The notes beneath the pieces were generated by a model. The model was not told the DNA's origin. It worked only from the letters and a program-made list of their open reading frames with translations, and did not search any database. This document shows positions 6,946 to 13,973 of a DNA stretch of 19,848 nucleotides, in pieces (position 1 is the stretch's first letter; each line of letters starts with the position of its first letter). Position numbers and translations under genes: made by a program. Source of the DNA: Acidimicrobiia bacterium. GTDB taxonomy: Bacteria > Actinomycetota > Acidimicrobiia > Spongiisociales > ZC4RG35. The stretch lies in NCBI GenBank assembly GCA_029865445.1, contig JAOUGY010000028.1:1-19848 (forward strand), written 5' to 3'.

Positions 6946-7760
6946 CAGTACCCGCTCAACAGCCCCAGCTCCCGGGCGATCTCCAACGAACGCCGGAATG
7001 ACCACAGACCTACGCCACCGATGACAAGGGTCGTGATTCCCAAACCGGCGAGAGCCTGGGGGACGGTCATGACGAAGGAGCCCGGGTCTTCCATCAGCGC
7101 ACTGCGCACACCATTCAGCACGTAGGTGTGGGGAAACAGGTAGCTCACGGGTCGAAGCCAATCCGGTAGCTGACTCAACGAGAACAAGGCGCCACCGAAG
7201 ATGGACGCGGCGAGGCCGTAGAGCACGACGACGGGCTGGGACCGCTTGGCCAGCACCATGAGGCTGGATGCCAGGATTCCGATTGCGCTCACGGCGGCGG
7301 TGCCCGCGAGCATCAGGAGCAGCGACGCCCCGAGCCCGCTCCAATCGAACTTCGCCCCCAGCACGCTTCCGAGGCCGAGCAGCAGAATTGCGTTGACGAA
7401 ACCCCGGATCATGTTCCATTGATTGATCCCGAGTGGCATCCAGGTCCACGAGATCGGCTCGACGAGTATCGACTCGAACAGGCCGCGGTCCTGGATCTGC
7501 TGAAGGCGGTTCCCAAAGCCCTGCAGCGTGGACTGAAGGGCCGAGCTCATCGCCAGCCCGACCGTGGCGAACGTCAGGTAGTCCCCGCCGACCTCTGCCG
7601 ACTCCCCCACGAGGTCGGCAATGAAGAACGAGATGAAGATCGGTACCACGACGCCCAGTTGGCTGAGGACGAGCGACATCGGATAGCTCATGTCTTCTAC
7701 GATTGCCGCTCGCAGAAAGGCCACCGACGTCTGGCGGATCCGCCGCATGCCCTGCCGCAT
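6945..7760 (-). CDS. ABC-2 type exporter permease
   Basis: The 271-residue protein has about six membrane segments in the ABC-2 permease arrangement: a cytoplasmic N-terminal helix, a first span (LVLSQLGVVVPIFISFFIADL), paired spans in the middle and a last span before a short charged tail. The conserved SYLFPHTYVLNGVR segment before the last span is typical of DrrB-like permeases. The ATG at 7760 overlaps the ATPase stop (TGATG), and its own stop overlaps the sulfotransferase start the same way. It should form the membrane channel with the preceding ATPase. The substrate is unknown; by context a glycan, glycolipid or small hydrophobic product. Confidence 0.9.
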   Translation of the reverse strand: MRQGMRRIRQTSVAFLRAAIVEDMSYPMSLVLSQLGVVVPIFISFFIADLVGESAEVGGDYLTFATVGLAMSSALQSTLQGFGNRLQQIQDRGLFESILVEPISWTWMPLGINQWNMIRGFVNAILLLGLGSVLGAKFDWSGLGASLLLMLAGTAAVSAIGILASSLMVLAKRSQPVVVLYGLAASIFGGALFSLSQLPDWLRPVSYLFPHTYVLNGVRSALMEDPGSFVMTVPQALAGLGITTLVIGGVGLWSFRRSLEIARELGLLSGY

Positions 7761-8782
7761 CAAGGCTGGTCCTTCTGGTACACCGCTGCCAGCAGGTCGC
7801 GAAGAGGCATGGCCTCCTCCCGGATCGTCACGAGCGACCGCGTCGCCTCGGCCGGAAGCACCGCGACCACGTCGCCGAGTTCGATGTCCTGGGCGAGCAA
7901 GCCGCCCAACTCCAACTCCGTTTCGGCGTCGATCTCCAGAACGCCGCGCGTGGCGAGGGCGTTGGATGCCGCAGATGTTGCCTCGGGGGTGCGGAACTCG
8001 AGTTGGACCCGCGGCCGAGTGTGCACCTCGCGCAGGGCGTCGAGGTCGCCGTCGTACTTGATGGCGCCTCCCTCCAACAGGATGATGTGAGAGTGAAGGG
8101 CCTCGATCTCGTCGAGGCGGTGGGAACTGATCAGGATCGAGATGTCCTCGTCGGTTGCGACGTGTTTCAGCGTTTCGATCAGTTCATACGAGGCGATGGG
8201 GTCGACGGTGGCAGTGGGTTCGTCGAGGATCAGCACCTTGGGGCGGTGCAGGAGCGACCTGGCCAGCTGGAGACGAGCGCGCATCCCCGACGAAAGCGAG
8301 AAGACCGAATCCTTCGCCCGGTGCCCGATACCGACGAGGTCGAGTGTCTCCTGGATCCGTTTCCGCAACCCCGCTCCCGACAGGCCCTGGAGCTGCCCAT
8401 GGAAGATGAGGTTGTCGGCGCAGCTCAGACGCATGATGAGGCTTCGATCCTCGGACGGCATCCATCCGATGAGGCGTCGGATCTCGAGCGACTCGGTTTC
8501 GCAGTCGAGTCCCATGATCTGTGCGGAACCCGTTGTAGCGGTGGTCAGCCCAATGAGGATCCGGAACGTGGTCGACTTGCCTGCACCGTTGGGTCCGACC
8601 ACGGCGCATATCTCACCGGGGGGCACGCTGAAGCTGATGCCGTTGAGGGCGTGGACTTCCTCTTTGATCGGGGATCGAAGGAGAAAACTGAGCAGCTTGT
8701 TGGAAGGTCGGTACACCTTGGTCACGTCGCGTACCACGACCCCTCGAGTCTGAGCAGCCGTGCTCACACGTGGTTCCGTCAT
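7760..8782 (-). CDS. ABC exporter ATP-binding protein
   Basis: The 340-residue ATPase has Walker A GPNGAGKST (about residues 63-71), a signature LSSGM (163-167), Walker B VLILDEPT (183-190) and a switch-histidine segment ISSHRLDEIE. The region normally holding the Q-loop glutamine reads GWMPSEDRSL, so the usual Gln is not in its expected place; this occurs in a subset of exporters. A C-terminal extension of about 80-90 residues follows, as in DrrA-like proteins. I chose the ATG at 8782 because GGGGAA precedes it by a few bases. In-frame starts at 8800 and 8854 are possible but lack a ribosome site. The nucleotide-binding family is certain; the substrate is not. Confidence 0.9.
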   Translation of the reverse strand: MTEPRVSTAAQTRGVVVRDVTKVYRPSNKLLSFLLRSPIKEEVHALNGISFSVPPGEICAVVGPNGAGKSTTFRILIGLTTATTGSAQIMGLDCETESLEIRRLIGWMPSEDRSLIMRLSCADNLIFHGQLQGLSGAGLRKRIQETLDLVGIGHRAKDSVFSLSSGMRARLQLARSLLHRPKVLILDEPTATVDPIASYELIETLKHVATDEDISILISSHRLDEIEALHSHIILLEGGAIKYDGDLDALREVHTRPRVQLEFRTPEATSAASNALATRGVLEIDAETELELGGLLAQDIELGDVVAVLPAEATRSLVTIREEAMPLRDLLAAVYQKDQP

Positions 8783-8923
8783 CAATTCCCCGCTCGTCAT
8801 CGTTGGTCCAGAGGAGGGCAACGCCGAAGGGCGCATGACAGTGAGATGAACCACCCGAACGACACAGGACCCTTCCCCGTTGGGCAGAGTACCACCAATG
8901 GTGGGTGGCTCAATGGTCAGGTG
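8783..8923 (-). promoter_or_regulatory. Gap upstream of the ABC exporter genes with a small palindrome
   Basis: This 141-base gap lies after the beta-helix gene and before the ABC ATPase on the same strand. It contains the 13-base palindrome CCACCAATGGTGG (8892-8904), flanked by GAG and CTC, 20 bases past the beta-helix stop codon. It could be part of a weak terminator for that gene or an operator for the exporter. I saw no good -35/-10 pair, so whether the exporter has its own promoter is open. Confidence 0.22.
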
Positions 8924-10621
8924 TCAGCGGTTGCCGCAGGTCGGATCCCAGTCGGGGAACTCCTCGCCCGGTTTGGGAACGAACGAACTCCACCCGTCCC
9001 AGAAGGCGGGAATGGTCCGACTTCCGGAGCGGGTGAGCTCGAACGCCGTACCGTCGGTTCTCTGGACCCTGATGATCGAATTCGAGTTCATGGCGGACGT
9101 GTCGAAGTCTCCCGTTTCCACGTTGCACCGAACGAAGTCGTACCAACCGTTGAGCCGGTCGTTGTCGGCGACCCGAATCGTGGAGGCGAACTGCGAGTCG
9201 AGATAGAGCGTGTACATCGACGGCGCGAGATTGTGGTCCCTGAGCAACAGCGACTCACCATCGGTGTCGTCGAAGATGCACTCTTCGAAGCTGAGACGTT
9301 CCGCCGTCAGCTTCCCGGGCTTGGTGGCGGTTTGAGCGTTCTGCTCGAACCCGCCTCCGTTTCCGAAGAACAGGCAGTTCCGGTAGTGGTACCCGCGATT
9401 GTTGTACGCACCGTGTTTCACAGGGCCCAACCCGTTGTGGAACGAGACGAAACGATCGATCCCGTGACGTTCACTGTCCGTGTTCTGCCACACGAAGATG
9501 CCGTGCTCCCGGCTGTTGTGGGTGCGGCAGTCCTCGAACACCCAGGGGCTGGTCTGGGCGTTTGCCTTCGACGGCCAGTGGAAACCCGACGTCCGGACTC
9601 CGCCACCGATCCCAACCGCCACGCACCGACGGGCGGTGTTGTTGGTGCCGGCGCCCATCAGGAACCCCGAGAGCTCATTGGGTCGGGTTACAGGGTCCTC
9701 GAGGTCGGTCCGGTGCACATCGGCGGCGATGCAGTCCTCGTAGAGCACGTCGTGGGTGTTGTTGATTCTGTTGCCGAAGTCACCCTCGGGCGGGAGATCC
9801 CACCAGTAGGCATCGCCCTCGACGTCGTAGGCGACGCAATCGCGCAACGTCACGCCATGACTTCCGTGCACCACAAACGCGTGGTGGTGAGCGTTGTGAA
9901 CCACAGTCCCCTGCACGATGCTGCCACGCGCTCCTTCGCCCATGAGGTGGAAGTGAATCGGGTAGAAGCCGACCTCGTCGGGATCGCCCGCATGTCGGAC
10001 TTCGGCGTACTTGATGGTCTGGGGAGCCGACCCGATCATCATGATGCGTCGCATCGGAGTGGACGTGGTGCCCTCGATCACGACGTTCCGTGTCAGGTTC
10101 ATGACCTCGGCGGCGAAGGACCCGTGCCGGTTGGAGATCTGGGGTACCGACGATCCCTTCGTGAACGAACGGAATGTGTAGTCACCCTTGGCGATGGGGG
10201 CGACGATGAGCTGATCGGTGGCCGACCAGGTCGGGTCGTCCCCTGTCCGGTTCCAACCTGTCTTTTGTGTCCCCTGGATGTCGAGACGGCCGCCGCCGTT
10301 CACGATGAGTTCGCCGCCCCCGGTGAACCGGATCGTGTGAACCACAGAGGCGCTGGAAGGGCGCATCCGCAGAGTCCCCTCGACCAACATCGTGGTATCG
10401 CCACTCCCGGTCAACGTCAACGTCGTGCTGACATCGGGGTCGAATTCGAGCACGTCGCCTGCAGCCACGGTCTTCGTGGTGACCGTCTGTGAGCCCGAGA
10501 TGCGTTCCGTGGCGGCGAGTGCGGGGGCCGGTCTGGCGAGCAGGACCCCCGCCGGCGCTCCGGCGACCGCGGCTGCGATTGCCGTCCGCTTCAGAAACTC
10601 TCGTCTGGTGATCATCCCCAT
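8924..10621 (-). CDS. Tat-exported G8-domain / parallel beta-helix protein (CEMIP/TMEM2-like)
   Basis: The 565-residue protein starts with a twin-arginine signal (TRREFLKR, residues 5-12, a hydrophobic Ala-rich core, and APALA-A, cleavage near 36), so it should be exported folded. A G8-like domain follows (about 45-125: repeated short beta strands, VEGTLRM, GGGELIVNGGGRLDI), then AEVMNLTRNVVIEG (171-184). The YPIHFHLMG motif (220-228) and HGSHGVTLRDCVAYDVEGDAYW (from 252) are hallmarks of CEMIP/TMEM2-type proteins. The remainder is right-handed beta helix. Animal CEMIP and TMEM2 bind or depolymerise hyaluronan; bacterial relatives are mostly uncharacterised. The ATG at 10621 has GGAGG six bases upstream and lies one base past the SLH gene's stop. 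I infer a secreted glycan-binding or glycan-cleaving role; activity is unproven. Confidence 0.87.
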   Translation of the reverse strand: MGMITRREFLKRTAIAAAVAGAPAGVLLARPAPALAATERISGSQTVTTKTVAAGDVLEFDPDVSTTLTLTGSGDTTMLVEGTLRMRPSSASVVHTIRFTGGGELIVNGGGRLDIQGTQKTGWNRTGDDPTWSATDQLIVAPIAKGDYTFRSFTKGSSVPQISNRHGSFAAEVMNLTRNVVIEGTTSTPMRRIMMIGSAPQTIKYAEVRHAGDPDEVGFYPIHFHLMGEGARGSIVQGTVVHNAHHHAFVVHGSHGVTLRDCVAYDVEGDAYWWDLPPEGDFGNRINNTHDVLYEDCIAADVHRTDLEDPVTRPNELSGFLMGAGTNNTARRCVAVGIGGGVRTSGFHWPSKANAQTSPWVFEDCRTHNSREHGIFVWQNTDSERHGIDRFVSFHNGLGPVKHGAYNNRGYHYRNCLFFGNGGGFEQNAQTATKPGKLTAERLSFEECIFDDTDGESLLLRDHNLAPSMYTLYLDSQFASTIRVADNDRLNGWYDFVRCNVETGDFDTSAMNSNSIIRVQRTDGTAFELTRSGSRTIPAFWDGWSSFVPKPGEEFPDWDPTCGNR

Positions 10622-10622
10622 G

Positions 10623-11267
10623 TCAGGCCTCCGTGCATCCGAGGTAGGAGAGCGCCCGCACGAGGAAACTCGCCATCTGTTCTCGGGTCACCTCGTCGTC
10701 GGGACAGAACGCGTTGGCCGAACATCCTTTGGCGATACCGGCGGCTGCCAGGGCGTTGACGTCGTTCTCGAACACCGAGTCTCGATCGTCACCGAAAGCG
10801 TCCGGCCCGCCGGGGAGGCCGAGCGTGCGGACCAGGAAGGCCGCCATCTGGCCCCGGGTGATGTTGGAATCCTCGCAGTACTGAGTGCTCGACGGCGGAT
10901 TGCATCCCGTGGTGATGCCGACTCCGGTGATGCTGTTGATGTCACCCTCGAACACCGACGTGTCGTCGTCGTAGAAGTAGTCGTATTTGGAGGTGGGCGT
11001 GTTGAACGACCGCCGCATGAACGCTGCCATCTGGCCTCGGGTCACAACGTCGCGTGGGCAGTAGCGGTCGTTGGCCGGAGGGTTGCAGCCGGTCGTGATC
11101 CCCCACTCCGCGATCAACGCGATATCGGTGCCGTGCACCGAACCCCCGACATCCGAGAACGGAGCGTCTGCGGCCAATGCGATCTGGGGCGGCTGTGCGA
11201 TCAGAGCGATGACGACCATCACCCAGAAGACGGCCCAACCGGGCCGCGCGATCGCTCTCTCCTTCAT
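10623..11267 (-). CDS. Secreted triple S-layer homology (SLH) protein
   Basis: The 214-residue protein has a signal peptide (Arg-rich start, hydrophobic residues 11-24, likely cleavage near ALAA at 30-33) followed by three SLH-type repeats at about 36-88, 98-149 and 157-207. Each has a GIT(T)GC or GIAKGC turn, a second Cys about nine residues later and an (I/V)TRxQMAxF(M/L)VR helix. Paired cysteines in each repeat suggest disulfides. SLH domains usually bind cell-wall polysaccharide, so this is probably a wall-anchored protein. It contains essentially nothing but SLH repeats, so it may serve as an adaptor. The G8/beta-helix gene starts one base after its stop, implying one transcript and possibly a functional pair. 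The start ATG has an AGGTGGG ribosome site. Confidence 0.88.
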   Translation of the reverse strand: MKERAIARPGWAVFWVMVVIALIAQPPQIALAADAPFSDVGGSVHGTDIALIAEWGITTGCNPPANDRYCPRDVVTRGQMAAFMRRSFNTPTSKYDYFYDDDTSVFEGDINSITGVGITTGCNPPSSTQYCEDSNITRGQMAAFLVRTLGLPGGPDAFGDDRDSVFENDVNALAAAGIAKGCSANAFCPDDEVTREQMASFLVRALSYLGCTEA

Positions 11268-11536
11268 GTGAACCCACCTCTCTCACGCCCTGTCGCGGCA
11301 CCCAAGCGGCTACGCCGACTCCCAGGAAGCCCAACCCCGTGATGGGGACAACGTAGCTCGGTTCGTCTCGGACATCACCAATCGATTGCTAAGAGAGCCA
11401 TAAGACCGGTCGACCCGTGGGCGGCCGTCGGCGCCCGTCAGTGGTCCGTCGCCAGGAACCCGACGCACCTATTCGAGCGCCCACTAGGATCCGGTCCGAG
11501 TCGGGAGTTGGGAAGGGTTTCGAGATGTCCGCCGGA
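11268..11536 (-). promoter_or_regulatory. Intergenic region upstream of the SLH/beta-helix pair
   Basis: The 269-base gap lies between the end of the small GNAT-like gene and the SLH start, all on the minus strand. It should hold the SLH promoter. The only AT-richer patch on this GC-rich background is about 11375-11405, reading (minus strand) CTTATGGCTCTCTTAGCAATCG; a promoter there would leave a long 5' leader. I found no convincing -35/-10 pair with proper spacing, no strong hairpin and no supportable small gene. Confidence 0.25.
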
Positions 11537-12052
11537 TCAAGAGCGGCGAAATGTCAGCCTGGGTCCGATGCGGACGCCCCTCTGAACCCCACACAGTTCG
11601 AAACCGAGCCCCTCGACGAGGACCTTCATCGTCTCGTTCGACGTAGCGACGAGCCCTCGAACCCTCCCGAAGCCTGCGTCCCGAGCGGCGACGATCGACG
11701 CGATCATCACTCGCGGGGCATACCCACGGATGCGGTAGCCTTCCTCAACCACGATCTGGTTGAGGTATGCCGTCACCGAATCGGGTCGCGAGAGCGCCCC
11801 AAAGTGAGGGTCGGGGTGCCCCGTGAAATTGACCCACTGGAGTCCGACAGGTTTCCCATCGGGGGCCGCCGCCCACACGCAGACGTTGCCATCTCGCAAA
11901 CGGGCGCCGTGATCGATGCCGGGAGCGAGGAGGGGTTTGAGGGTTTTGAGGTCGGCCTCGGTGGCGAGCCGAATCGCTTTGTCGGCGCGAACCCGCTCCA
12001 TCTCGGTGGGTCGTTCGTACGAGAGGATGTGGTAGCGACCGATCAGCACCAT
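11537..12052 (-). CDS. GNAT-like N-acyltransferase domain protein
   Basis: The 171-residue protein fits a GNAT fold: an N-terminal RLATEADLKTLKPLL segment, a central beta strand (VCVWAAAPDGKPVGLQWVNF), the LNQIVVEEGYRIRGYAPRVM region matching the acetyl-CoA-binding loop, and a C-terminal RGLVATSNETMKVLVEGLGFELCG strand-helix-strand. Such proteins move acyl groups from CoA (or a carrier) to amines. The first strong start is ATG at 12052. A TTG at 12094 would extend it, but would leave only two bases before the divergent gene. There is no Shine-Dalgarno, and a TATCCT lies just upstream, so it may be leaderless. The conserved loop is less canonical than a textbook (Q/R)xxGx(G/A), so substrate and activity are uncertain. 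Confidence 0.7.
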   Translation of the reverse strand: MVLIGRYHILSYERPTEMERVRADKAIRLATEADLKTLKPLLAPGIDHGARLRDGNVCVWAAAPDGKPVGLQWVNFTGHPDPHFGALSRPDSVTAYLNQIVVEEGYRIRGYAPRVMIASIVAARDAGFGRVRGLVATSNETMKVLVEGLGFELCGVQRGVRIGPRLTFRRS

Positions 12053-12096
12053 GCGAGGATAGGCGCCATGCCAGGACCTGCAGACGAAGGGCAAAC

Positions 12097-13125
12097 GTGA
12101 GTCATCCGGATCTCGTCGTCGATCTCGCCGACTCCCGATTCGATGACATCGTCGACTCGTGGAACGATCTGGCCCTGGCCTCAGGCGGATCCTTCTTCCA
12201 GACGGCGGCGTGGGCCCGAGCCTGGTGGTTGCACCTCGCCTCGAAGGCCCCCACCAAGGTCGCCCTCTGGATGCGAGCGGACGATTCGGCCGAAGCGGTG
12301 TCAGCCCTGTCGCAGACCAGACAGCCGATCCTCAAGACCGGTGGCCCGGCGGTCAATGCCTGGGTCCTGACGGGCTCCGGCGCGGGGGCCGGTGATCACC
12401 TCGGATGGTTGGGCGAATCGAGCGACTCGGTGCTCGACTGGATGGTGTCTGACACCTCCGGACCGGTGATTCTCACCAACCTCGCCCGCACCGAGGGCCT
12501 CGAGGAACGCGGCTTTGTGCAGACGTCCGTGGATCCGACTCTCACGGTGGACATGACCGCCTCCGACGACTGGTTCCAGGGGTCCAACGACTTCCGCAAG
12601 AAACTCCGCTACTACGCCCGGCAACTGGACAAGTTGGGTGTCACGCTCGAGATGGTCGACCGTGTGACCACCGAGGTCTTCGATGCCCTGCTGTCGCTTC
12701 ATGCGGTGCGGTCCGAGAGTCTCGGTTGGTCGTCCACGTTCGACTCGGCCCGTCGGCAGTTCCACCTGGAACTCGTCGCCAGGTGCCCTCCGGAGTGGGG
12801 GCCCAGAGCCTGCGTGGCGACCCGCGACGGCGAGATCGTGGGTGTGTTGTACGGGTTCTCGTTCGGCGACACCTTCTCGTACTACCAGACCGGGTGGTCA
12901 TACGACTACGTCAAACAGAGCCTCGGATCGGTGATGGTGGCGCACGCCATGGAACACGCTGCTGGAGCCGGCGCCAAAGTGTTCGACTTCCTCCGGGGCG
13001 ACGACGAATACAAGCGACGCTTCGGTGCCACCGTTGCCAACGACTCCTCCTGGCTCCTCCCCCGGGGAACCACGGGCAGACTGGTGGCGGCCAGAACCAG
13101 AGTCGCACAGCGGGTTCGAGGATGA
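12097..13125 (+). CDS. GNAT_6 / CelD-BioF2-like (FemAB-fold) acyltransferase
   Basis: The 342-residue protein resembles the CelD/BioF2-like GNAT_6 family found in exopolysaccharide loci. It has an N-terminal FFQTAAWARAWWLHL segment, a central region around NDFRKKLRYYARQLDKLG, and the late signature VFDFLRGDDEYKRRFGA (about residues 295-311). The fold is a double GNAT like FemA/B/X. Family members are thought to acylate sugars or amines, and FemAB relatives use aminoacyl-tRNA. Start is GTG at 12097 with GAAGGG upstream. Its stop overlaps the second sulfotransferase start (ATGA at 13122-13125), so acylation and sulfation are probably coupled steps. Donor and acceptor are unknown. A carrier-bound aminoacyl donor from the operon at 1798-5988 is an attractive but untested idea. 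Confidence 0.82.
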   Translation: MSHPDLVVDLADSRFDDIVDSWNDLALASGGSFFQTAAWARAWWLHLASKAPTKVALWMRADDSAEAVSALSQTRQPILKTGGPAVNAWVLTGSGAGAGDHLGWLGESSDSVLDWMVSDTSGPVILTNLARTEGLEERGFVQTSVDPTLTVDMTASDDWFQGSNDFRKKLRYYARQLDKLGVTLEMVDRVTTEVFDALLSLHAVRSESLGWSSTFDSARRQFHLELVARCPPEWGPRACVATRDGEIVGVLYGFSFGDTFSYYQTGWSYDYVKQSLGSVMVAHAMEHAAGAGAKVFDFLRGDDEYKRRFGATVANDSSWLLPRGTTGRLVAARTRVAQRVRG

Positions 13126-13973
13126 AGCGGCTCCTGAAGCCGGCAGTTCGCGCTGCTCAGCGCGCGTCGTACCCGCTGGCAGCAACCGAACGTTTCCTGG
13201 TGGTCCGTGGCGTCGTCGATCGAACCCGCTACACCCTCCCGGATTTCCTGGGAATCGGCGCCGCCAAGTCCGGCACCACATGGCTTCACCACAATCTCGC
13301 AACTCACTCCGACGTGTTCGTGCCGCCGGAGAAGGAACTGCATTACTTCTGCCACTTTCGGCACCGGACGCTGCGTTGGTACTCCAACCGTTTTCGCAAC
13401 GCCGAAGGCCGAATCACCGGAGAGATCACACCCAACTACGCAACGTTGTCTCCGACCCGGATCGCCGAGGTGGCGGCGCTGGTACCGGAGGCCAAGCTCG
13501 TCCTCATGATCCGCAATCCAATGGACCGAGCCTGGTCTCACGCCCAGATGAACCTGGGTCGCCAGCGCGGCCGCGCACCCGAAACGGTTCCCGACAACGA
13601 GTACATCGATCACTTCAGATCAAGGCGCAGCATCGCCAACGGGGACTATTCGGCCATCGTGGATCGGTGGACCGCCCACTTCCCCGAATCGCGCCTGTGG
13701 GTCGGCACCTACGACCAGATGGTCGAGGACCCCGTGGGTCTGCTGACATCGCTCTTCGAGTTCCTCGGAGTCAGCACCGAAGTCGACTGGACCGACTTCC
13801 CCACGCACACCGTCATCGACCGGGGACATCCTGGCACCGACACCGTTGGAGAACGGGGCGGCTCCGAGGAGATCCCACGGCGGCTGAGGGCCGAACTCGA
13901 CTCCATCTACCGTCCGATGATGACCGGGCTGGCGGAACGATTCGGCGCCGCGGTCGACGCGTGGCAGTCCTGA
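13122..13973 (+). CDS. PAPS-dependent sulfotransferase (second)
   Basis: The 283-residue protein has the 5'-phosphosulfate loop FLGIGAAKSGTTWLHHNL (about residues 42-59), followed by THSDVFVPPEKELHYF, and the 3'-phosphate site KLVLMIRNPMDRAWSHAQMN (125-144). The KSGTTWL and PPxKExxYF pattern matches the heparan N-deacetylase/N-sulfotransferase-like branch common in bacterial carbohydrate loci. The ATG overlaps the preceding acyltransferase stop (ATGA). Its own TGA is immediately followed by the stop of the convergent glycosyltransferase (TGATCA, 13971-13976), so there is no intergenic base. The likely acceptor is a sugar hydroxyl or amino group of the polymer assembled by the neighbouring glycosyltransferases; this is inferred from family and context. 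Confidence 0.9.
   Translation: MKRLLKPAVRAAQRASYPLAATERFLVVRGVVDRTRYTLPDFLGIGAAKSGTTWLHHNLATHSDVFVPPEKELHYFCHFRHRTLRWYSNRFRNAEGRITGEITPNYATLSPTRIAEVAALVPEAKLVLMIRNPMDRAWSHAQMNLGRQRGRAPETVPDNEYIDHFRSRRSIANGDYSAIVDRWTAHFPESRLWVGTYDQMVEDPVGLLTSLFEFLGVSTEVDWTDFPTHTVIDRGHPGTDTVGERGGSEEIPRRLRAELDSIYRPMMTGLAERFGAAVDAWQS

Noticed and set aside
7703..10492. A very long plus-strand open frame (over 900 codons) running across the exporter and beta-helix genes.
   Set aside because: It is antisense to three well-supported genes with clear family motifs, has no recognisable domain and shows the His/Arg/Asp/Val-rich composition typical of reverse-frame reading in GC-rich coding DNA.
12726..13121. A 5' extension of the second sulfotransferase frame.
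   Set aside because: It lies out of frame within the acyltransferase gene; the ATG at 13122 overlapping its stop gives the usual family length.
12097..13125. Calling this gene a FemX/MurM peptidoglycan interpeptide transferase.
   Set aside because: The late VFDFLRGDDEYKRRFGA signature and the exopolysaccharide neighbours fit the CelD/BioF2-like GNAT_6 branch better; tRNA-dependent activity cannot be supported from the sequence.
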